Assembly (NCBI RefSeq): GCF_002939305.1
Contig: NZ_MVDI01000001.1
Coordinates: 1,488,001-1,552,000, forward strand
Source of the DNA: Chroococcidiopsis sp. TS-821
GTDB lineage: Bacteria > Cyanobacteriota > Cyanobacteriia > Cyanobacteriales > Chroococcidiopsidaceae
DNA: 64,000 nt
Reading direction: 5' to 3'
Below are positions 27,428 through 37,976 of this stretch, piece by piece (position 1 is the stretch's first letter; the number at the start of each line of letters is the position of its first letter). Under the pieces are notes generated by a model that saw nothing but the letters and a program-made list of their open reading frames with translations, did not search any database and was not told the DNA's origin. The position numbers and the translations under genes were made by a program.

Positions 27428-28028
27428 TAAGCAAATCTAACCATTTTATTGCTATCTACTCACTACCTTTACTTACTATTTGAATTGTTGGCGATCGTTT
27501 TAATTGAGTACAAGTAAAACTATTCTTGCTTAAAGTTTTATTTGTGTTGCTATTTATTAATATTAAGTCGCACTATTGTTGAGATATATTAAGGGATTAT
27601 TTTACTAATTTTTGTGCTAAATTTATTAGTCCCTAGGATATAAGCTGACAGATGGATGTAAAGTAGAAGCCTTGGGGATCATAATTTACAGATGGAGAGT
27701 CAATAAGATAAAAGCCTGCAAAAAGAATAAAACGAGCAAACTACATACATTTTTTCATAACTTTTTATCTGTTTTAGTCATAAAAATTAATCTTTGCAGA
27801 AGTAGCATCATTGCCTTAAGCTACGTTGCACTTTGATAGAACAGCGGGGCTTGAAGAAGAAACAAAATACAAAAACTAAAGCAGAATTAAAAGCATAAAA
27901 AATGTAAACAAGTAAAGCTTGTAACGCTGACAAGATAAATTGCTATGCAATTGTTTTTTGGCAATTTGATTCAGTGATAGCAGGTCAATGATTCTGACTC
28001 GTCCATACATGATTTGGTGGAGACAGAA
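27428..28028. other. Regulatory gap before the sugar importer
   Basis: About 600 bases with no gene. AT-rich. Two similar stretches start ACAGATGGA near 27649 and 27691 and end in AGCC. Probably contains the importer promoter; no operator could be assigned and no regulator gene lies nearby. Confidence 0.4.
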
Positions 28029-29009
28029 GTGAAAAAAGTAGCGATCGCATTTGGTCTTTTAGGTTTAGTCAGTAGTGCGCTTGTCGGTTGTAACCAGCAA
28101 GCGAATCAGGGAGGCACTCAGACGAGTGGTCAAGGTGGTACGCTTAGCTCGGTAGGCGTAACAGTAGGCGATTTAGGTAATCCCTTCTTTGTCCAAATTG
28201 GTCGCGGTGCGGAAGCCGAAGCGCAAAAAATTGGCGGGGGAAATGTCAGGACAACAGTTGTGTCAAGTGGGTACGACTTGAACCAACAACTCAACCAAAT
28301 GGAAAACTTTGTCGCCTCTGGTACTGACTTAATATTACTCAACGCTGCGGATAGTAAAGGCATTGCCCCAGCAGTTATAAACGCGAAACGGGCAGGAATT
28401 CCAGTAGTTGCTGTTGATGTAGACGCAGAAGGTGGAGTTGATGCGACAGTGACGTCAAACAACGTACAAGCTGGTGAAGTTAGTTGTCAGTATATTGCAG
28501 ACCGCTTGAATGGTCAGGGTAATGTTGTTATTATCAATGGACCACCTGTTACCGCTGTAATTGACCGCGTACGGGGTTGCGAGCAAGTTTTTGCGAAATA
28601 TCCAGGTATCAACGTGCTTTCGCGCGATCAAAACGCTGAAGGTAGCCGCGATGGTGGATTGCGCGTCATGAGCGACTTACTCACTTCCTTCCCCAGAATT
28701 GATGCTGTGTTCGCAATTAACGACCCAACAGGCATTGGTGCTGAACTTGCAGCCATACAGGCAAAACGCAATGAATTTTTCATTGTTGGTGTTGATGGCG
28801 CGCCTGAAGCAAAACAAGCAATTGAACGCGAAGGCAGCTTATTTGTTGCTACAGCAGCACAAGATCCTTTTACCATGGCAGCACGGGCAGTGCAAATTGG
28901 TAACGATATTCGTCAAGGCAATCCACCCGCAGAGACAACGGTTTTGATTCCAGTATCATTAATTACCCGCGATAACGTCGCTGAGTACCAAGGTTGGACA
29001 ACAAACTAG
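28029..29009 (+). CDS. Sugar ABC transporter substrate-binding lipoprotein (RbsB-like)
   Basis: 326 residues from the GTG at 28029, chosen because GGAG lies 8 bases upstream and it begins K-K-V ahead of a lipoprotein signal peptide with lipobox L-V-G-C. Mature protein has type I periplasmic-binding features: VGVTVGDLGNPFFVQIGRGA, DLILLNAADSKGIAPAVINA, GIPVVAVDVDAEGG, VFAINDPTGIGAELAA, IVGVDGAPEAKQAI. Delivers a monosaccharide to the importer encoded next. Ribose/xylose/allose-type; ligand unknown. Confidence 0.92.
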   Translation: MKKVAIAFGLLGLVSSALVGCNQQANQGGTQTSGQGGTLSSVGVTVGDLGNPFFVQIGRGAEAEAQKIGGGNVRTTVVSSGYDLNQQLNQMENFVASGTDLILLNAADSKGIAPAVINAKRAGIPVVAVDVDAEGGVDATVTSNNVQAGEVSCQYIADRLNGQGNVVIINGPPVTAVIDRVRGCEQVFAKYPGINVLSRDQNAEGSRDGGLRVMSDLLTSFPRIDAVFAINDPTGIGAELAAIQAKRNEFFIVGVDGAPEAKQAIEREGSLFVATAAQDPFTMAARAVQIGNDIRQGNPPAETTVLIPVSLITRDNVAEYQGWTTN

Positions 29010-29112
29010 CAGAGGTTAGGAGTTAGAGGACAGTATTAAAAGTTACATCAATTAATGCTGTCTTACTCCTGCGGTCTTGAGTAATTCCAAATCTCACATC
29101 TCAAAATCCAAA

Positions 29113-30636
29113 ATGGTAGTAGCAACGAAGACACCAATATTAGAAATGCAGGGAATTGGCAAGGAGTTTCACGGCGTACCTGCATTGCAGAATGTAGATT
29201 TGCAGATTTTTCCTGGAGAAATTCATGCTTTGATGGGTGAGAATGGCGCCGGAAAAAGTACGCTGATGAAAATTCTAGCTGGGGCGTATGCTGCGGATTC
29301 AGGTGAAATTCGGATTGACGGTCAACCAGTACGAATTCACAATCCTAGTGACGCGCGGCGAGTCGGAATTGCAATTATTTACCAGGAATTAAACTTAGCA
29401 CCAAATTTGAGTGTTGCTGAGAATATTTTTATGGGAAGTGAAATTACCAAAGGCGGTGCATTTCTCGACCAAGAACAAATGCAGCAAGAAGCTGCTAGGG
29501 TTTTAGAAACTTTAGGCGCAAGTTTTGGACCTAGTACGCTAGTTTCGAGTCTTTCTATTGCCGAACAGCAACAAGTTGAAATCGCGCGTGCCTTAAAAGA
29601 TCAAAGCCGCATTCTGATTATGGACGAACCAACGGCGGCACTTTCGGATCGCGAGACAGAACGATTGTTTCAGATTGTACGGCGCTTGCGCGATGATGGC
29701 ATTGCGATTATTTATATTAGCCACCGCATGGATGAGATTTATGCGTTAGCAGATCGCATTAGCGTGCTGCGCGACGGAGAATACATTGGCAGTTTGCTGC
29801 ACAGCGAAATCTCTGCGGAAAAGTTGATTCAAATGATGGTGGGCAGACCACTACAAGATTTGTATCAACGTCAGCCATCGCCGCGCGGGCGTGTTGTTTT
29901 GGAAGTGACAAATTTAAGCGACGGGCGCAAGGTGCAACCAGCAAGTTTGCAACTGCATGCAGGCGAAATTGTGGGTTTGTCAGGGTTAGTGGGTGCTGGC
30001 AGAACAGAGTTAGCACGGTTGATTTTTGGGGCTGATGCGAGTGTGAGTGGGGAAGTTGTTTTAGAAGGACGCAAACTAAAGATTTCTAGCCCAGCTGATG
30101 CGATTCGCGCGGGGATTGGTTATGTCCCAGAAGATCGCAAAGACCAAGGTTTGTTTCTAGAGATGAGTTCGCGTAAGAATATCACGATGAATGTCTTCGG
30201 GCGCGAATCAAAAGCTGGCGTCGTTAATTGGAAAGCTATCGGTGATATTGCCGCAAAAGCAGTCGATAATCTGCGGATTCGCCTTGCTAGCTTATCGATT
30301 AGGGCGATGGACCTTTCTGGCGGTAATCAACAAAAGTTACTCTTGGCGCGGTGGTTAGCAATTAATCCCAAGGTGTTATTACTTGACGAACCAACACGCG
30401 GGGTAGATATTGGCGCAAAGAACGAGATTTATCACATTATTGCCGCACTAGCAGCGCAGGGAGTTGCAGTTTTGATGATCTCAAGCGAATTACCCGAAAT
30501 TATTGGCATGAGCGATCGCGTATTGGTGATGCGCGAAGGTGTTTTAGTCGGCGAACTGGATAACTCTCCTGGTCAAGAAATTACGCAAGAAAACATTATG
30601 ACGCATGCAACAGGCGCAGCAGAGGTAGCACGATGA
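29113..30636 (+). CDS. Sugar ABC transporter ATP-binding protein (RbsA-like, two ABC domains)
   Basis: 507 residues from the ATG at 29113; the upstream codons to 29077 are a repeat-like sequence and start with TTG. Two ABC cassettes. The first has Walker [10 protein letters not shown], a divergent signature [10 protein letters not shown] and Walker [16 protein letters not shown]. The second has degenerate Walker [10 protein letters not shown], signature L-S-G-G-N-Q-Q-K and Walker [15 protein letters not shown]. Energises monosaccharide import. Its stop overlaps the permease start by 4 bases. Confidence 0.95.
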   Translation: MVVATKTPILEMQGIGKEFHGVPALQNVDLQIFPGEIHALMGENGAGKSTLMKILAGAYAADSGEIRIDGQPVRIHNPSDARRVGIAIIYQELNLAPNLSVAENIFMGSEITKGGAFLDQEQMQQEAARVLETLGASFGPSTLVSSLSIAEQQQVEIARALKDQSRILIMDEPTAALSDRETERLFQIVRRLRDDGIAIIYISHRMDEIYALADRISVLRDGEYIGSLLHSEISAEKLIQMMVGRPLQDLYQRQPSPRGRVVLEVTNLSDGRKVQPASLQLHAGEIVGLSGLVGAGRTELARLIFGADASVSGEVVLEGRKLKISSPADAIRAGIGYVPEDRKDQGLFLEMSSRKNITMNVFGRESKAGVVNWKAIGDIAAKAVDNLRIRLASLSIRAMDLSGGNQQKLLLARWLAINPKVLLLDEPTRGVDIGAKNEIYHIIAALAAQGVAVLMISSELPEIIGMSDRVLVMREGVLVGELDNSPGQEITQENIMTHATGAAEVAR

Positions 30637-31634
30637 AGCAAATGCAACTTAAACCAGCAAGAAGTAGAAGCAATCGCGATCGCACTCGCAAACGCAATCG
30701 AGTCGGTAATTTAATTCAAGTTGCTGGTATTCTGCCGATTCTTATTATTATTTGTATTTTATTCGCGTTTCTTACCCCTAACTTTCTCACATTAGGTAAT
30801 TTAATCAACGTTGTTCGTCAAGCATCGATTAATATCGTGCTAGCAACAGGAATGACGTTTGTCATTTTAACGGGTGGAATTGACCTATCAGTGGGTGCCA
30901 TCTTAGCTGTCTGTGCGGTTGTCTCTGTTGTTATTTCACTTCTTCCAGGGTTTAGCGTACTTGCTGTACCAGCAGCCTTAGCTGTAGGGTTACTTTTAGG
31001 TATACTCAATGGTGCGCTGATTGCGTATTTAGATCTGCCGCCGTTTATCGTAACGCTGGGTGGATTGACTGGATTGCGCGGTGTGGCGTATTTATTAGCA
31101 AACGGCACAACAGTTATTAATCCTAATTTAAATTTTGCTTGGATTGGCAATGATTACATCGGACCAATTCCTTGGTTAGTGATTATTGCATTATTAACTG
31201 TCTTAGTCAGTTGGTTTATTTTGCGTCGCACTGTTCTTGGGGTGCAAATTTATGCGGTAGGTGGTAACGCCCGTGCTGCGCGATTGACGGGTATTAAAGT
31301 GAGTTATGTTCTGTTATTTGTCTACGGCGTCAGTGGTTTGCTTTCCGGTTTGGCTGGCGTTATGAGTGCGAGTCGTCTTTACAGTGCAACCGGAATCTTA
31401 GGTACAGGTTACGAACTTGATGCGATCGCCGCCGTTATTCTTGGAGGAACGAGTTTTGCCGGTGGCGTTGGGACAATTATCGGTACTTTAATCGGTGCTT
31501 TGATTATTGCTACGCTGAATAATGGCTTGACGCTGTTGAATATTTCATTCTTCTGGCAATTAGTCGTGAAAGGTTTAGTAATCATAACCGCCGTCATCAT
31601 CGACCGCTTGCGGACGCGTTCTCGAAGTCGCTAG
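30633..31634 (+). CDS. Sugar ABC transporter permease (RbsC-like)
   Basis: 333 residues. A basic N-terminal tail is followed by about eight to ten hydrophobic helices. RbsC-type features: [20 protein letters not shown] and, near the C-terminus, [20 protein letters not shown], the coupling region facing the ATPase. Single permease, probably acting as a homodimer. Translationally coupled to the ATPase and 4 bases upstream of the second kinase. Confidence 0.95.
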   Translation: MKQMQLKPARSRSNRDRTRKRNRVGNLIQVAGILPILIIICILFAFLTPNFLTLGNLINVVRQASINIVLATGMTFVILTGGIDLSVGAILAVCAVVSVVISLLPGFSVLAVPAALAVGLLLGILNGALIAYLDLPPFIVTLGGLTGLRGVAYLLANGTTVINPNLNFAWIGNDYIGPIPWLVIIALLTVLVSWFILRRTVLGVQIYAVGGNARAARLTGIKVSYVLLFVYGVSGLLSGLAGVMSASRLYSATGILGTGYELDAIAAVILGGTSFAGGVGTIIGTLIGALIIATLNNGLTLLNISFFWQLVVKGLVIITAVIIDRLRTRSRSR

Positions 31635-31638
31635 AAAC

Positions 31639-33093
31639 ATGCTACTTGGCATCGATCTCGGTACTAGTTCGGTGAAAGCATTACTGCTAGACACTAATGG
31701 CACTGTCGTTAGGGAAGCTACTTGTGCGTATGCGGTGCAAGCACCACAGCCAGGATGGGCGGAAACTGACCCCGAACAGTGGTGGAATGCTGTTGCGATC
31801 GCCGTCAAAAATGCGGTGAAAAATCCTCAAGACGTACAAGCGATCGCACTTTCTGGGCAAATGCATGGCGTTGTGTTAACTGATAGCGAAGGTACGCCGT
31901 TACGTCCGGCGATTCTCTGGGCAGATACGCGGTCGAGTGAAATGCTACGAGAATATAATGCCCTCGATTCTCAGCTTCGCAGCAAGCTGGCAAATCCCAT
32001 CGCCGCAGGTATGGCAGGAGCAAGTTTATTGTGGTTACGTCAATACGAACCTGAAACTTATGCAAAGGCGCGGTGGGTACTGCAACCAAAAGACTGGTTA
32101 CGCCTGCGTCTGACAGGGAAAGTCGCTGCTGAACCTTCAGATGCGTCGGGAACGTTGCTTTATGATGTTGTCTCCGATTGCTGGGCGCTGGATGTCATTG
32201 CTGCCTTAAAACTACGTTGTGACTGGCTACCTGAACTTTTACCATCAAGTAGTAGCATTGCTGGAAATTTAACTTCAGAAGCTAGTGCACATCTTGGGCT
32301 AATTGTCAATACCCCAGTAATTGCAGGTGCAGCCGATACCGCAGCAGCTGCTTTGGGTAATGGCTCGATCGAACCAGGAACCGTACAACTCACAGTAGGC
32401 TCTGCGGCACAAATTATAACACCGCGTTTGCAACCAATTGTCGATCCTTATGGTCGTACGCATCTGTATCGCGCTGCGCTACCTCATCAATGGTACACAT
32501 TAGCAGCGATTCAAAATGCGGGACTCGCGTTAGAGTGGGTAAAAGGCGTCTTAGGCTACAGTTGGAAACAAGTATATGCCGAGGCGTTTGCAGTTCCTCC
32601 AGGGTGTGCAGGTTTGACGTTCTTACCGTATTTAACAGGCGATCGCACTCCGCACCTCGATCCACACGCACGCGGCGCTTGGGTAGGATTAGGGCTACAT
32701 CATACTCGCGCGCACATGATGCGGGCTGCTTTAGAAGGAGTTGCGTTTAGTTTAAAGCAAGGTTTAGAGGCGATTATCGCAACGGATGTCACCGTGACTC
32801 AATTGCGTTTAGCTGGCGGTGGAACTTTAGAACCTGTCTGGCAACAATTACTCGCTGATGTTTTACAAGTTCCACTTTACACGACAACAATTGCAGCAGC
32901 TTCAGCACGCGGCGCGGCAATTTTAGCAGGGATAGGTATTGGCGTATTTCAAGATGCGATCGCCACACAAACTACTATGAGCGTAACAACACCAAATAAT
33001 CCAGATTCCTCTTTAGAAGCAGCTTGGCAACGCTATCAATCATTGTATCCATCGTTACATCAATGGCATCATTTATCTCAACAACCAGATTGA
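31639..33093 (+). CDS. xylB: FGGY carbohydrate kinase, xylulokinase-like (copy 2)
   Basis: 484 residues. Begins MLLGIDLGTSSVKALLLD. FGGY landmarks: A-L-S-G-Q-M-H-G-V-V, LWADTRSSE, QPKDWLRLRLTGKVAAEPSD, A-G-A-A-D-T-A-A-A-A-L-G (catalytic Asp kept, Asn of copy 1 replaced by Thr), LPYLTGDRTPHLD. It follows the permease in the same operon, so it most likely phosphorylates the imported sugar or a derivative. It differs clearly from copy 1, so the two probably act on different ketoses or polyols. Confidence 0.88.
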   Translation: MLLGIDLGTSSVKALLLDTNGTVVREATCAYAVQAPQPGWAETDPEQWWNAVAIAVKNAVKNPQDVQAIALSGQMHGVVLTDSEGTPLRPAILWADTRSSEMLREYNALDSQLRSKLANPIAAGMAGASLLWLRQYEPETYAKARWVLQPKDWLRLRLTGKVAAEPSDASGTLLYDVVSDCWALDVIAALKLRCDWLPELLPSSSSIAGNLTSEASAHLGLIVNTPVIAGAADTAAAALGNGSIEPGTVQLTVGSAAQIITPRLQPIVDPYGRTHLYRAALPHQWYTLAAIQNAGLALEWVKGVLGYSWKQVYAEAFAVPPGCAGLTFLPYLTGDRTPHLDPHARGAWVGLGLHHTRAHMMRAALEGVAFSLKQGLEAIIATDVTVTQLRLAGGGTLEPVWQQLLADVLQVPLYTTTIAAASARGAAILAGIGIGVFQDAIATQTTMSVTTPNNPDSSLEAAWQRYQSLYPSLHQWHHLSQQPD

Positions 33094-33123
33094 GCAGTCG
33101 AGTGAAAATAAACGATCAAAGCT

Positions 33124-33195
33124 GGTAATTGGTGATTGGGAATTGGTTATTGAAATCTTGAAGCTATTACCCATTACCGATTACCCATTACCCCT
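33124..33195. repeat. ATTACC-type repeat forming an imperfect hairpin
   Basis: GGTAATTGGTGATTGGGAATTGG in the left half pairs imperfectly with ATTACCCATTACCGATTACC-like sequence in the right half. It belongs to the ATTACCC repeat family seen elsewhere in the window. It could attenuate transcription between the kinase and the isomerase; no T-run follows, so it is not a classical terminator. Confidence 0.55.
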
Positions 33196-33235
33196 AGATG
33201 ACCTTTAATTAAACTGACCCATTGAGGAGATTGAG

Positions 33236-34306
33236 ATGAATTGGTATCCGATTAAATTAACAACGCACATTCGCAAGTATGCATTTGGTGAAAGAGCGAT
33301 CGCAGATAAACTTGGCAAGCAAAACTTACCCTCAGAAGGTGTCATTGCCGAAACTTGGGAAATTAGCGACTATCAAGATACAACCGGAACTGTCACCAAC
33401 GGTGCATTTGCAGGTCGCACACTCCACGATTTAGTGAGCGAGTATCCTGACGAACTTGTTGGGAGCGGTTGGCGCGGTCCACACTTTCCGATTCTCGAAA
33501 AATTTCTCGACGCTTCGCATATGCTACCAGTGCATCTTCATGCAGATGATGAAACAGCAAAGCGCGTGTATAAAGAACCCAATGGTAAAACCGAAGCTTG
33601 GCATATTGTCTGGGCTGCGCCTGGTGCAACTGTATTAGCAGGGCTTAAAGCCGAGTTTTCGCGCGAACAACTCTTTGATGCTTTTGTTGCGCAAGATTAC
33701 GACTCGGTGATGGTGCGACATCCGATTCAGACCGGAGATACCGTTTACGTTCCCGCAGGAATTATCCACTCATTTGGTCCTGATGCCTTGGTATTTGAAA
33801 TTCAACAAACATCCGATTTAGGAAACTCGGTGATGCCTACCGATTTGTATGGTAAGCCATTGAGTCAAGAAGAATGGCACGCAAATATTAACAAAGTATT
33901 AGATGAACTGCGATCGCACTACCAACCCTATCCCAATTCAGGCTTAGAACTGCAACAGGGCGCGAACCGTCGTATTTTCTGTTGTGCAGGACCATATTTT
34001 GCACTAGAACGCTTGTTAATTAACGAATCGTACACCGAACCATCGCATCCACATCGCTGCATTACACTAACAAACGTTGGCGATCCGGTACAACTAGAGT
34101 TTAGCGGAGGAACTGAACAATTAGGACGTGCGGAGTCATGTATTTTACCCGCAGCTATTGGAGAAGTGCATATTATCCCTGATGACAGTGCGACTTTGAT
34201 TGCTGGTTATGTTCCTGATTTACAACGAGATGCGATCGCACCTTTACGCGCTGCTGGTTATGCAGAGGAACAAATTAAAAGTTTAGGTGATATCGCACTG
34301 GGGTAA
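33236..34306 (+). CDS. Type I phosphomannose isomerase-like protein
   Basis: 356 residues; ATG with GAGGAG 6 bases upstream. A cupin-type metal-binding core contains LPVHLHADDETA, T-E-A-W-H-I-V, and DTVYVPAGIIHSFGPDALVFEIQQTSDLG, covering the zinc His/Glu ligands of the ManA family. Expected to interconvert mannose-6-P and fructose-6-P or a related phosphosugar. Its place 142 bases after the second kinase ties it to the imported sugar. The intervening gap holds an imperfect inverted repeat. Confidence 0.88.
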   Translation: MNWYPIKLTTHIRKYAFGERAIADKLGKQNLPSEGVIAETWEISDYQDTTGTVTNGAFAGRTLHDLVSEYPDELVGSGWRGPHFPILEKFLDASHMLPVHLHADDETAKRVYKEPNGKTEAWHIVWAAPGATVLAGLKAEFSREQLFDAFVAQDYDSVMVRHPIQTGDTVYVPAGIIHSFGPDALVFEIQQTSDLGNSVMPTDLYGKPLSQEEWHANINKVLDELRSHYQPYPNSGLELQQGANRRIFCCAGPYFALERLLINESYTEPSHPHRCITLTNVGDPVQLEFSGGTEQLGRAESCILPAAIGEVHIIPDDSATLIAGYVPDLQRDAIAPLRAAGYAEEQIKSLGDIALG

Positions 34307-34772
34307 GCTGTTGGTTCAAGAAATACACTGCGTCATGCGATGTGACTCAATTAAGTCGCGGTATATGCTATCGCAGTTTTGAAGCAAGTAGGATTGCCCG
34401 AGAAGTTAGTGTAACCCACTTTTTGCCCTATTTCTAGAACGCTAAGCCGATTGTATTCGAGAAGCGATCGCGCTTATTCCAGACGTAACTATACAAATAT
34501 CTAAACGCTATATTGTAATAAATACTTGGCGAAAACCAAACTTTAGTTATTAGTTATAGTCATTTAAACCAAATTGTCGTCCTAAATCGACGATTGTCTG
34601 CATTTTACGAGAGAATATCTTTACGATCGCCCCTACCCTTGGCGCTGTGCTGTAGGAGCATACTGTGGAATTTCGTACGTTTATTGTTTGAGAAATTCTA
34701 GAACGGGATAATATCATTCAACTTAGAAAAATAATGGGCAATCAGTTCTCCAATTACCCATTATCTATTGCA
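34307..34772. other. Intergenic gap between convergent genes
   Basis: 466 bases after the isomerase (plus) and before the argD stop (minus). Contains an isolated HIP1 site near 34464 and the argD terminator at its right end. No gene recognised. Confidence 0.4.
34727..34764 (-). terminator. argD terminator built from an ATTACCC-type repeat
   Basis: Minus strand: ATAATGGGTAAT pairs with ATTGCCCATTAT (12-bp stem with one T-G pair), followed by a T-run. It ends 9 bases from the argD stop codon. Confidence 0.75.
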
Positions 34773-36056
34773 CTAAACAACTACAGCTGCCATGACTTTT
34801 TCCAAAATTTGCAATGCTGTATCAATTTCTTGTGCTGAGACAATCAATGGCGGTACGAAACGAATGACTTTTGATCCTGCGGGGACGAGTAGCAATCCTT
34901 CCGCGATCGCTGCTTTAACAACATCTGCAGAAGTTAATCGAATATCTGCCTTGAGTTCCATACCATTGATTAAACCCCAGCCGCGTACCTCGGTGATATA
35001 TTCGGGATACTTCGCTGCGATCGCGCGTAAACCTTCGCGGAGTTGTTCGCCGCGCTGTTGGACATTTTCTAATATATTTTCGCGTTCTAGCGTTTCGCAG
35101 ACAGTGAGTGCAGTTGCACATGCAAACGGATTACCACCAAACGTACTGGCATGATCTCCTGGCTGGAATAAATTGCAGAAGGCTTTGCACATTACTGCAC
35201 CAATCGGGATACCACCGCCCAAGCCTTTCGCACTCGTAAAGATATCCGGCTCAATATCTAGGTTTTCATAGCCCCAGTATTTACCACTACGCCCCATTCC
35301 CACTTGAACTTCATCAAGGATTAATAAAATTCCTGTTTCATCGCACATCCGGCGGATTTCCTGGAAATAAGCTTTGTCGCCTGGGCGTACACCACCTTCA
35401 CCTTGGAGAGGTTCGAGAAGAATAGCAGCAACAGCGCGATCGCCTTCATCAAGTTCTGAAATTGCGGTTTCGATTGCCTTGATATCGTTGTACGGTACGT
35501 AATGAAAACCAGGAACAAGCGGGCTAAAGTCTTTTTGATACTTCGGTTGTCCTGTCGCGGTAATTGTTGCAAGCGTCCGCCCGTGAAAACTTGAATGCGC
35601 CGTCAAAATAATCGGCTGATCGATCTTTAGCACCTGATGCGCGTATTTCCGTGCTAATTTAATTGCACCTTCGTTTGCTTCCGCACCAGAATTGCAGAAA
35701 AAGACGCGATCGGCACATGAATGCTCAATCAGCCACTTAGCAAGTTGCGCTTGTTCGGGAATGTAGTACAAGTTAGAAACATGATGCAGCTTTTGAATTT
35801 GCTGTGTCACAGTTTCCACCATTGCAGGGTGTGCGTGTCCTAGGGTACAAGTCGCGATTCCGGCAACAAAATCAAGATATTCTCTACCTTGAGTATCCCA
35901 AACCCGACAGCCTGCTCCACGATCTAAAGCCAAGGGGAACCGCCCGTAAGTTGTCATCACGCTCTGATCGAAGCTTTCAGCATCGTATGGAGCAGATAAT
36001 ACAGCTCCTGCTTCGGCTGGTATTGCTGGATCTTGAATAAGTGTTTCTATACTCAC
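34773..36056 (-). CDS. argD: Acetylornithine aminotransferase
   Basis: 427 residues; GTG start with GAGGAG 8 bases upstream. PLP-dependent class III aminotransferase of arginine synthesis. Visible landmarks: YLDFVAGIATCTLGHAHPAM, FFCNSGAEANEGAIKLARKY, HSSFHGRTLATITATGQ, ILDEVQVGMGRSGKYWGYE and FTSAKGLGGGIPIGAVM with the Schiff-base Lys. The N-terminal 35 residues are longer than in E. coli ArgD, common in cyanobacteria. Confidence 0.95.
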   Translation of the reverse strand: MSIETLIQDPAIPAEAGAVLSAPYDAESFDQSVMTTYGRFPLALDRGAGCRVWDTQGREYLDFVAGIATCTLGHAHPAMVETVTQQIQKLHHVSNLYYIPEQAQLAKWLIEHSCADRVFFCNSGAEANEGAIKLARKYAHQVLKIDQPIILTAHSSFHGRTLATITATGQPKYQKDFSPLVPGFHYVPYNDIKAIETAISELDEGDRAVAAILLEPLQGEGGVRPGDKAYFQEIRRMCDETGILLILDEVQVGMGRSGKYWGYENLDIEPDIFTSAKGLGGGIPIGAVMCKAFCNLFQPGDHASTFGGNPFACATALTVCETLERENILENVQQRGEQLREGLRAIAAKYPEYITEVRGWGLINGMELKADIRLTSADVVKAAIAEGLLLVPAGSKVIRFVPPLIVSAQEIDTALQILEKVMAAVVV

Positions 36057-36194
36057 TCGTTACTCCTCAAAATTTTTAATTACTTGCCAGCTTAATCAAA
36101 TTCTGCAAAATCTTTTGTCGCATCTGAATCAGATTGTAAAGGGGTGAGGAGCGAGGAGCAGAAAGCGAGAGGCAAGAGCAATATAACTTAAAGG

Positions 36195-36245
36195 TTGATA
36201 GCCATTAGCGATTAGCAATTACCTATTACCCATTACCCATCAACT
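36195..36245 (+). repeat. ATTACCC/AGCGATTAGC-type short tandem repeats
   Basis: Degenerate heptamers (GCCATTAGCGATTAGC, then ATTACCTATTACCCATTACCC) directly before the CPA1 antiporter gene. The same family occurs at 12726-12750, 22376-22398, 33124-33195, 34739-34764 and inside priA. Confidence 0.7.
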
Positions 36246-36284
36246 GATCTCAAAAAGTCGTATGGGCGCGCGTGATACTATTTA

Positions 36285-37913
36285 TTGATCGTAATAGCTT
36301 TGTGGTTTGGCTTGGCTACGCATTATATACCAATTCAGGAGACCGTTTTGCAGCCTCCAGGAAGTGTTGCTGAATTAGTCGTTGGGCTAATTATCCTGTT
36401 ATTAGTTGCAACTGGCGTTGCTTTATTGTCGCGTCGATTGCGCGTTTCTTATGTCACTGGCTTAGTTTTAGCCGGACTCGTTTTCACCGAAATTTTACCG
36501 CGCCAGTTTGGGTTAGATCCGGCATTAGTTTTAAATCTGTTCTTGCCAATTCTCATCTTTGAAGCGGGGATTAATACTGATATTAGCCGTTTGAGAAGTA
36601 CGTTTAAGGCGATCGCACTTTTGGCAGGTCCTGGAACGATGATTTCAGCAGGTATAATCGCCATTTTGCTGAGATTTGGACTGGAATTAGCTTGGATACC
36701 CGCTTTACTTGCGGGAGTCATGCTCGCCAATACAGATACTGTCTCGGTTTTGGCTGTATTTAAAGAAACTCCCGTACCTTCGCGTTTGTCTACGATTGTC
36801 GAAGGAGAAACGCTATTCAATGATGCGGTAGCACTGGTTTTATTTAACTTAATTTTGAGTGCCTACGCAACGGGTTCGTTCACGTTTCTGGGAGGACTTC
36901 AACAATTAGTTGTTGTTTCCGTAGGTGGTATCGTTGTTGGATTAGTCTTGGGATACCTCAGCGTTGGTTTATTTAATCGTCTAGACGATCCTCTCAGCAG
37001 TATTCTCCTCACGGTGGCTGTCGCGTTGGGAACGTTTCAAGCTGGACAGTTTTTAAATGTATCGGGGGCGGTAGCAGTCGTCGTTGCGGGATTGATTTTT
37101 GGCAATGTTGGACTGTCGCGGAGTATTTCGGCTTCTAGCCGCATCACTTTGTTAAGTTTTTGGGAATACGCAGGTTTTGGCGTCAACACGTTTATTTTTC
37201 TGTTGATTGGGGTCGAGATTAACCTGACTATTTTTTGGCAAACTTTACCTGGCGTGCTTTTAGCCGTTTTAGCTTTTCAAGCTGGACGATTGCTCACAGT
37301 GTATCCGCTACTCGCAATTGTCAAATGGTTTGACCGTCCAGTACCACTACGCTGGCAACACGTATTATTTTTTGGCAATATTAAAGGATCGCTTTCAATG
37401 GCGTTACCTCTAAGTTTACCGTTTGCCTTGCCTGAACGCGAACAACTTATTGCATTAGTGTTCGGTGCTGTCTTTGTCTCGCTGATCGTTCAAGCCACAA
37501 GTTTATCGTGGATTGTCAAACGTTTAAAAATTGCTCAAGTATCTTCTTCTCAACAGCAAGTTGAGGAGTTACAAGCCCAACTTATGACAGCTAAAGCTGC
37601 GCAAGATGAGTTAGAAACTTTACTCAAAGGAGGAGTTTTACCCAAAGCAATTTATGAAGAACTCCGCGCAGCGTATCAAGTGCGTGTTGCTGGCGCAGAA
37701 AAAGCTTTGCGCGATTTGTATAATCGCCGTCCCGATCAGTTTGCAATTACTGGTAACGACCATACTAAACTTGATGCGATTCGCCGCCGCTTGCTATTGG
37801 CAGAAAAAGGAACGTTGAATGAAGCACTACGCAAACGCATTCTTTCTGAAGAAGTTGTCCGAGAACGCTTGAAAATAATTGACGAACAGTTATTAAGGCT
37901 CGAAGATGATTAA
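36285..37913 (+). CDS. CPA1-family sodium:proton antiporter
   Basis: 542 residues. Twelve or so membrane segments with CPA1 motifs: LNLFLPILIFEAGINTDISR, AGVMLANTDTVSVLAVFKE, ETLFNDAVALVLFNLILS (the Asp pair region is N-D), and FFGNIKGSLSMALPLSLPF. A soluble C-terminal tail (about 430-542) with coiled coil and basic residues is probably regulatory. The start is a TTG with no clear ribosome-binding site, so the N-terminus is uncertain. An ATTACCC repeat block lies just upstream. Confidence 0.92.
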   Translation: MIVIALWFGLATHYIPIQETVLQPPGSVAELVVGLIILLLVATGVALLSRRLRVSYVTGLVLAGLVFTEILPRQFGLDPALVLNLFLPILIFEAGINTDISRLRSTFKAIALLAGPGTMISAGIIAILLRFGLELAWIPALLAGVMLANTDTVSVLAVFKETPVPSRLSTIVEGETLFNDAVALVLFNLILSAYATGSFTFLGGLQQLVVVSVGGIVVGLVLGYLSVGLFNRLDDPLSSILLTVAVALGTFQAGQFLNVSGAVAVVVAGLIFGNVGLSRSISASSRITLLSFWEYAGFGVNTFIFLLIGVEINLTIFWQTLPGVLLAVLAFQAGRLLTVYPLLAIVKWFDRPVPLRWQHVLFFGNIKGSLSMALPLSLPFALPEREQLIALVFGAVFVSLIVQATSLSWIVKRLKIAQVSSSQQQVEELQAQLMTAKAAQDELETLLKGGVLPKAIYEELRAAYQVRVAGAEKALRDLYNRRPDQFAITGNDHTKLDAIRRRLLLAEKGTLNEALRKRILSEEVVRERLKIIDEQLLRLEDD

Positions 37914-37976
37914 TGAAGAAGTCAGGGTGAGGGGTAAAAGATTGATCGCCAATCACTAGCTACTAGTCACCAGCCA

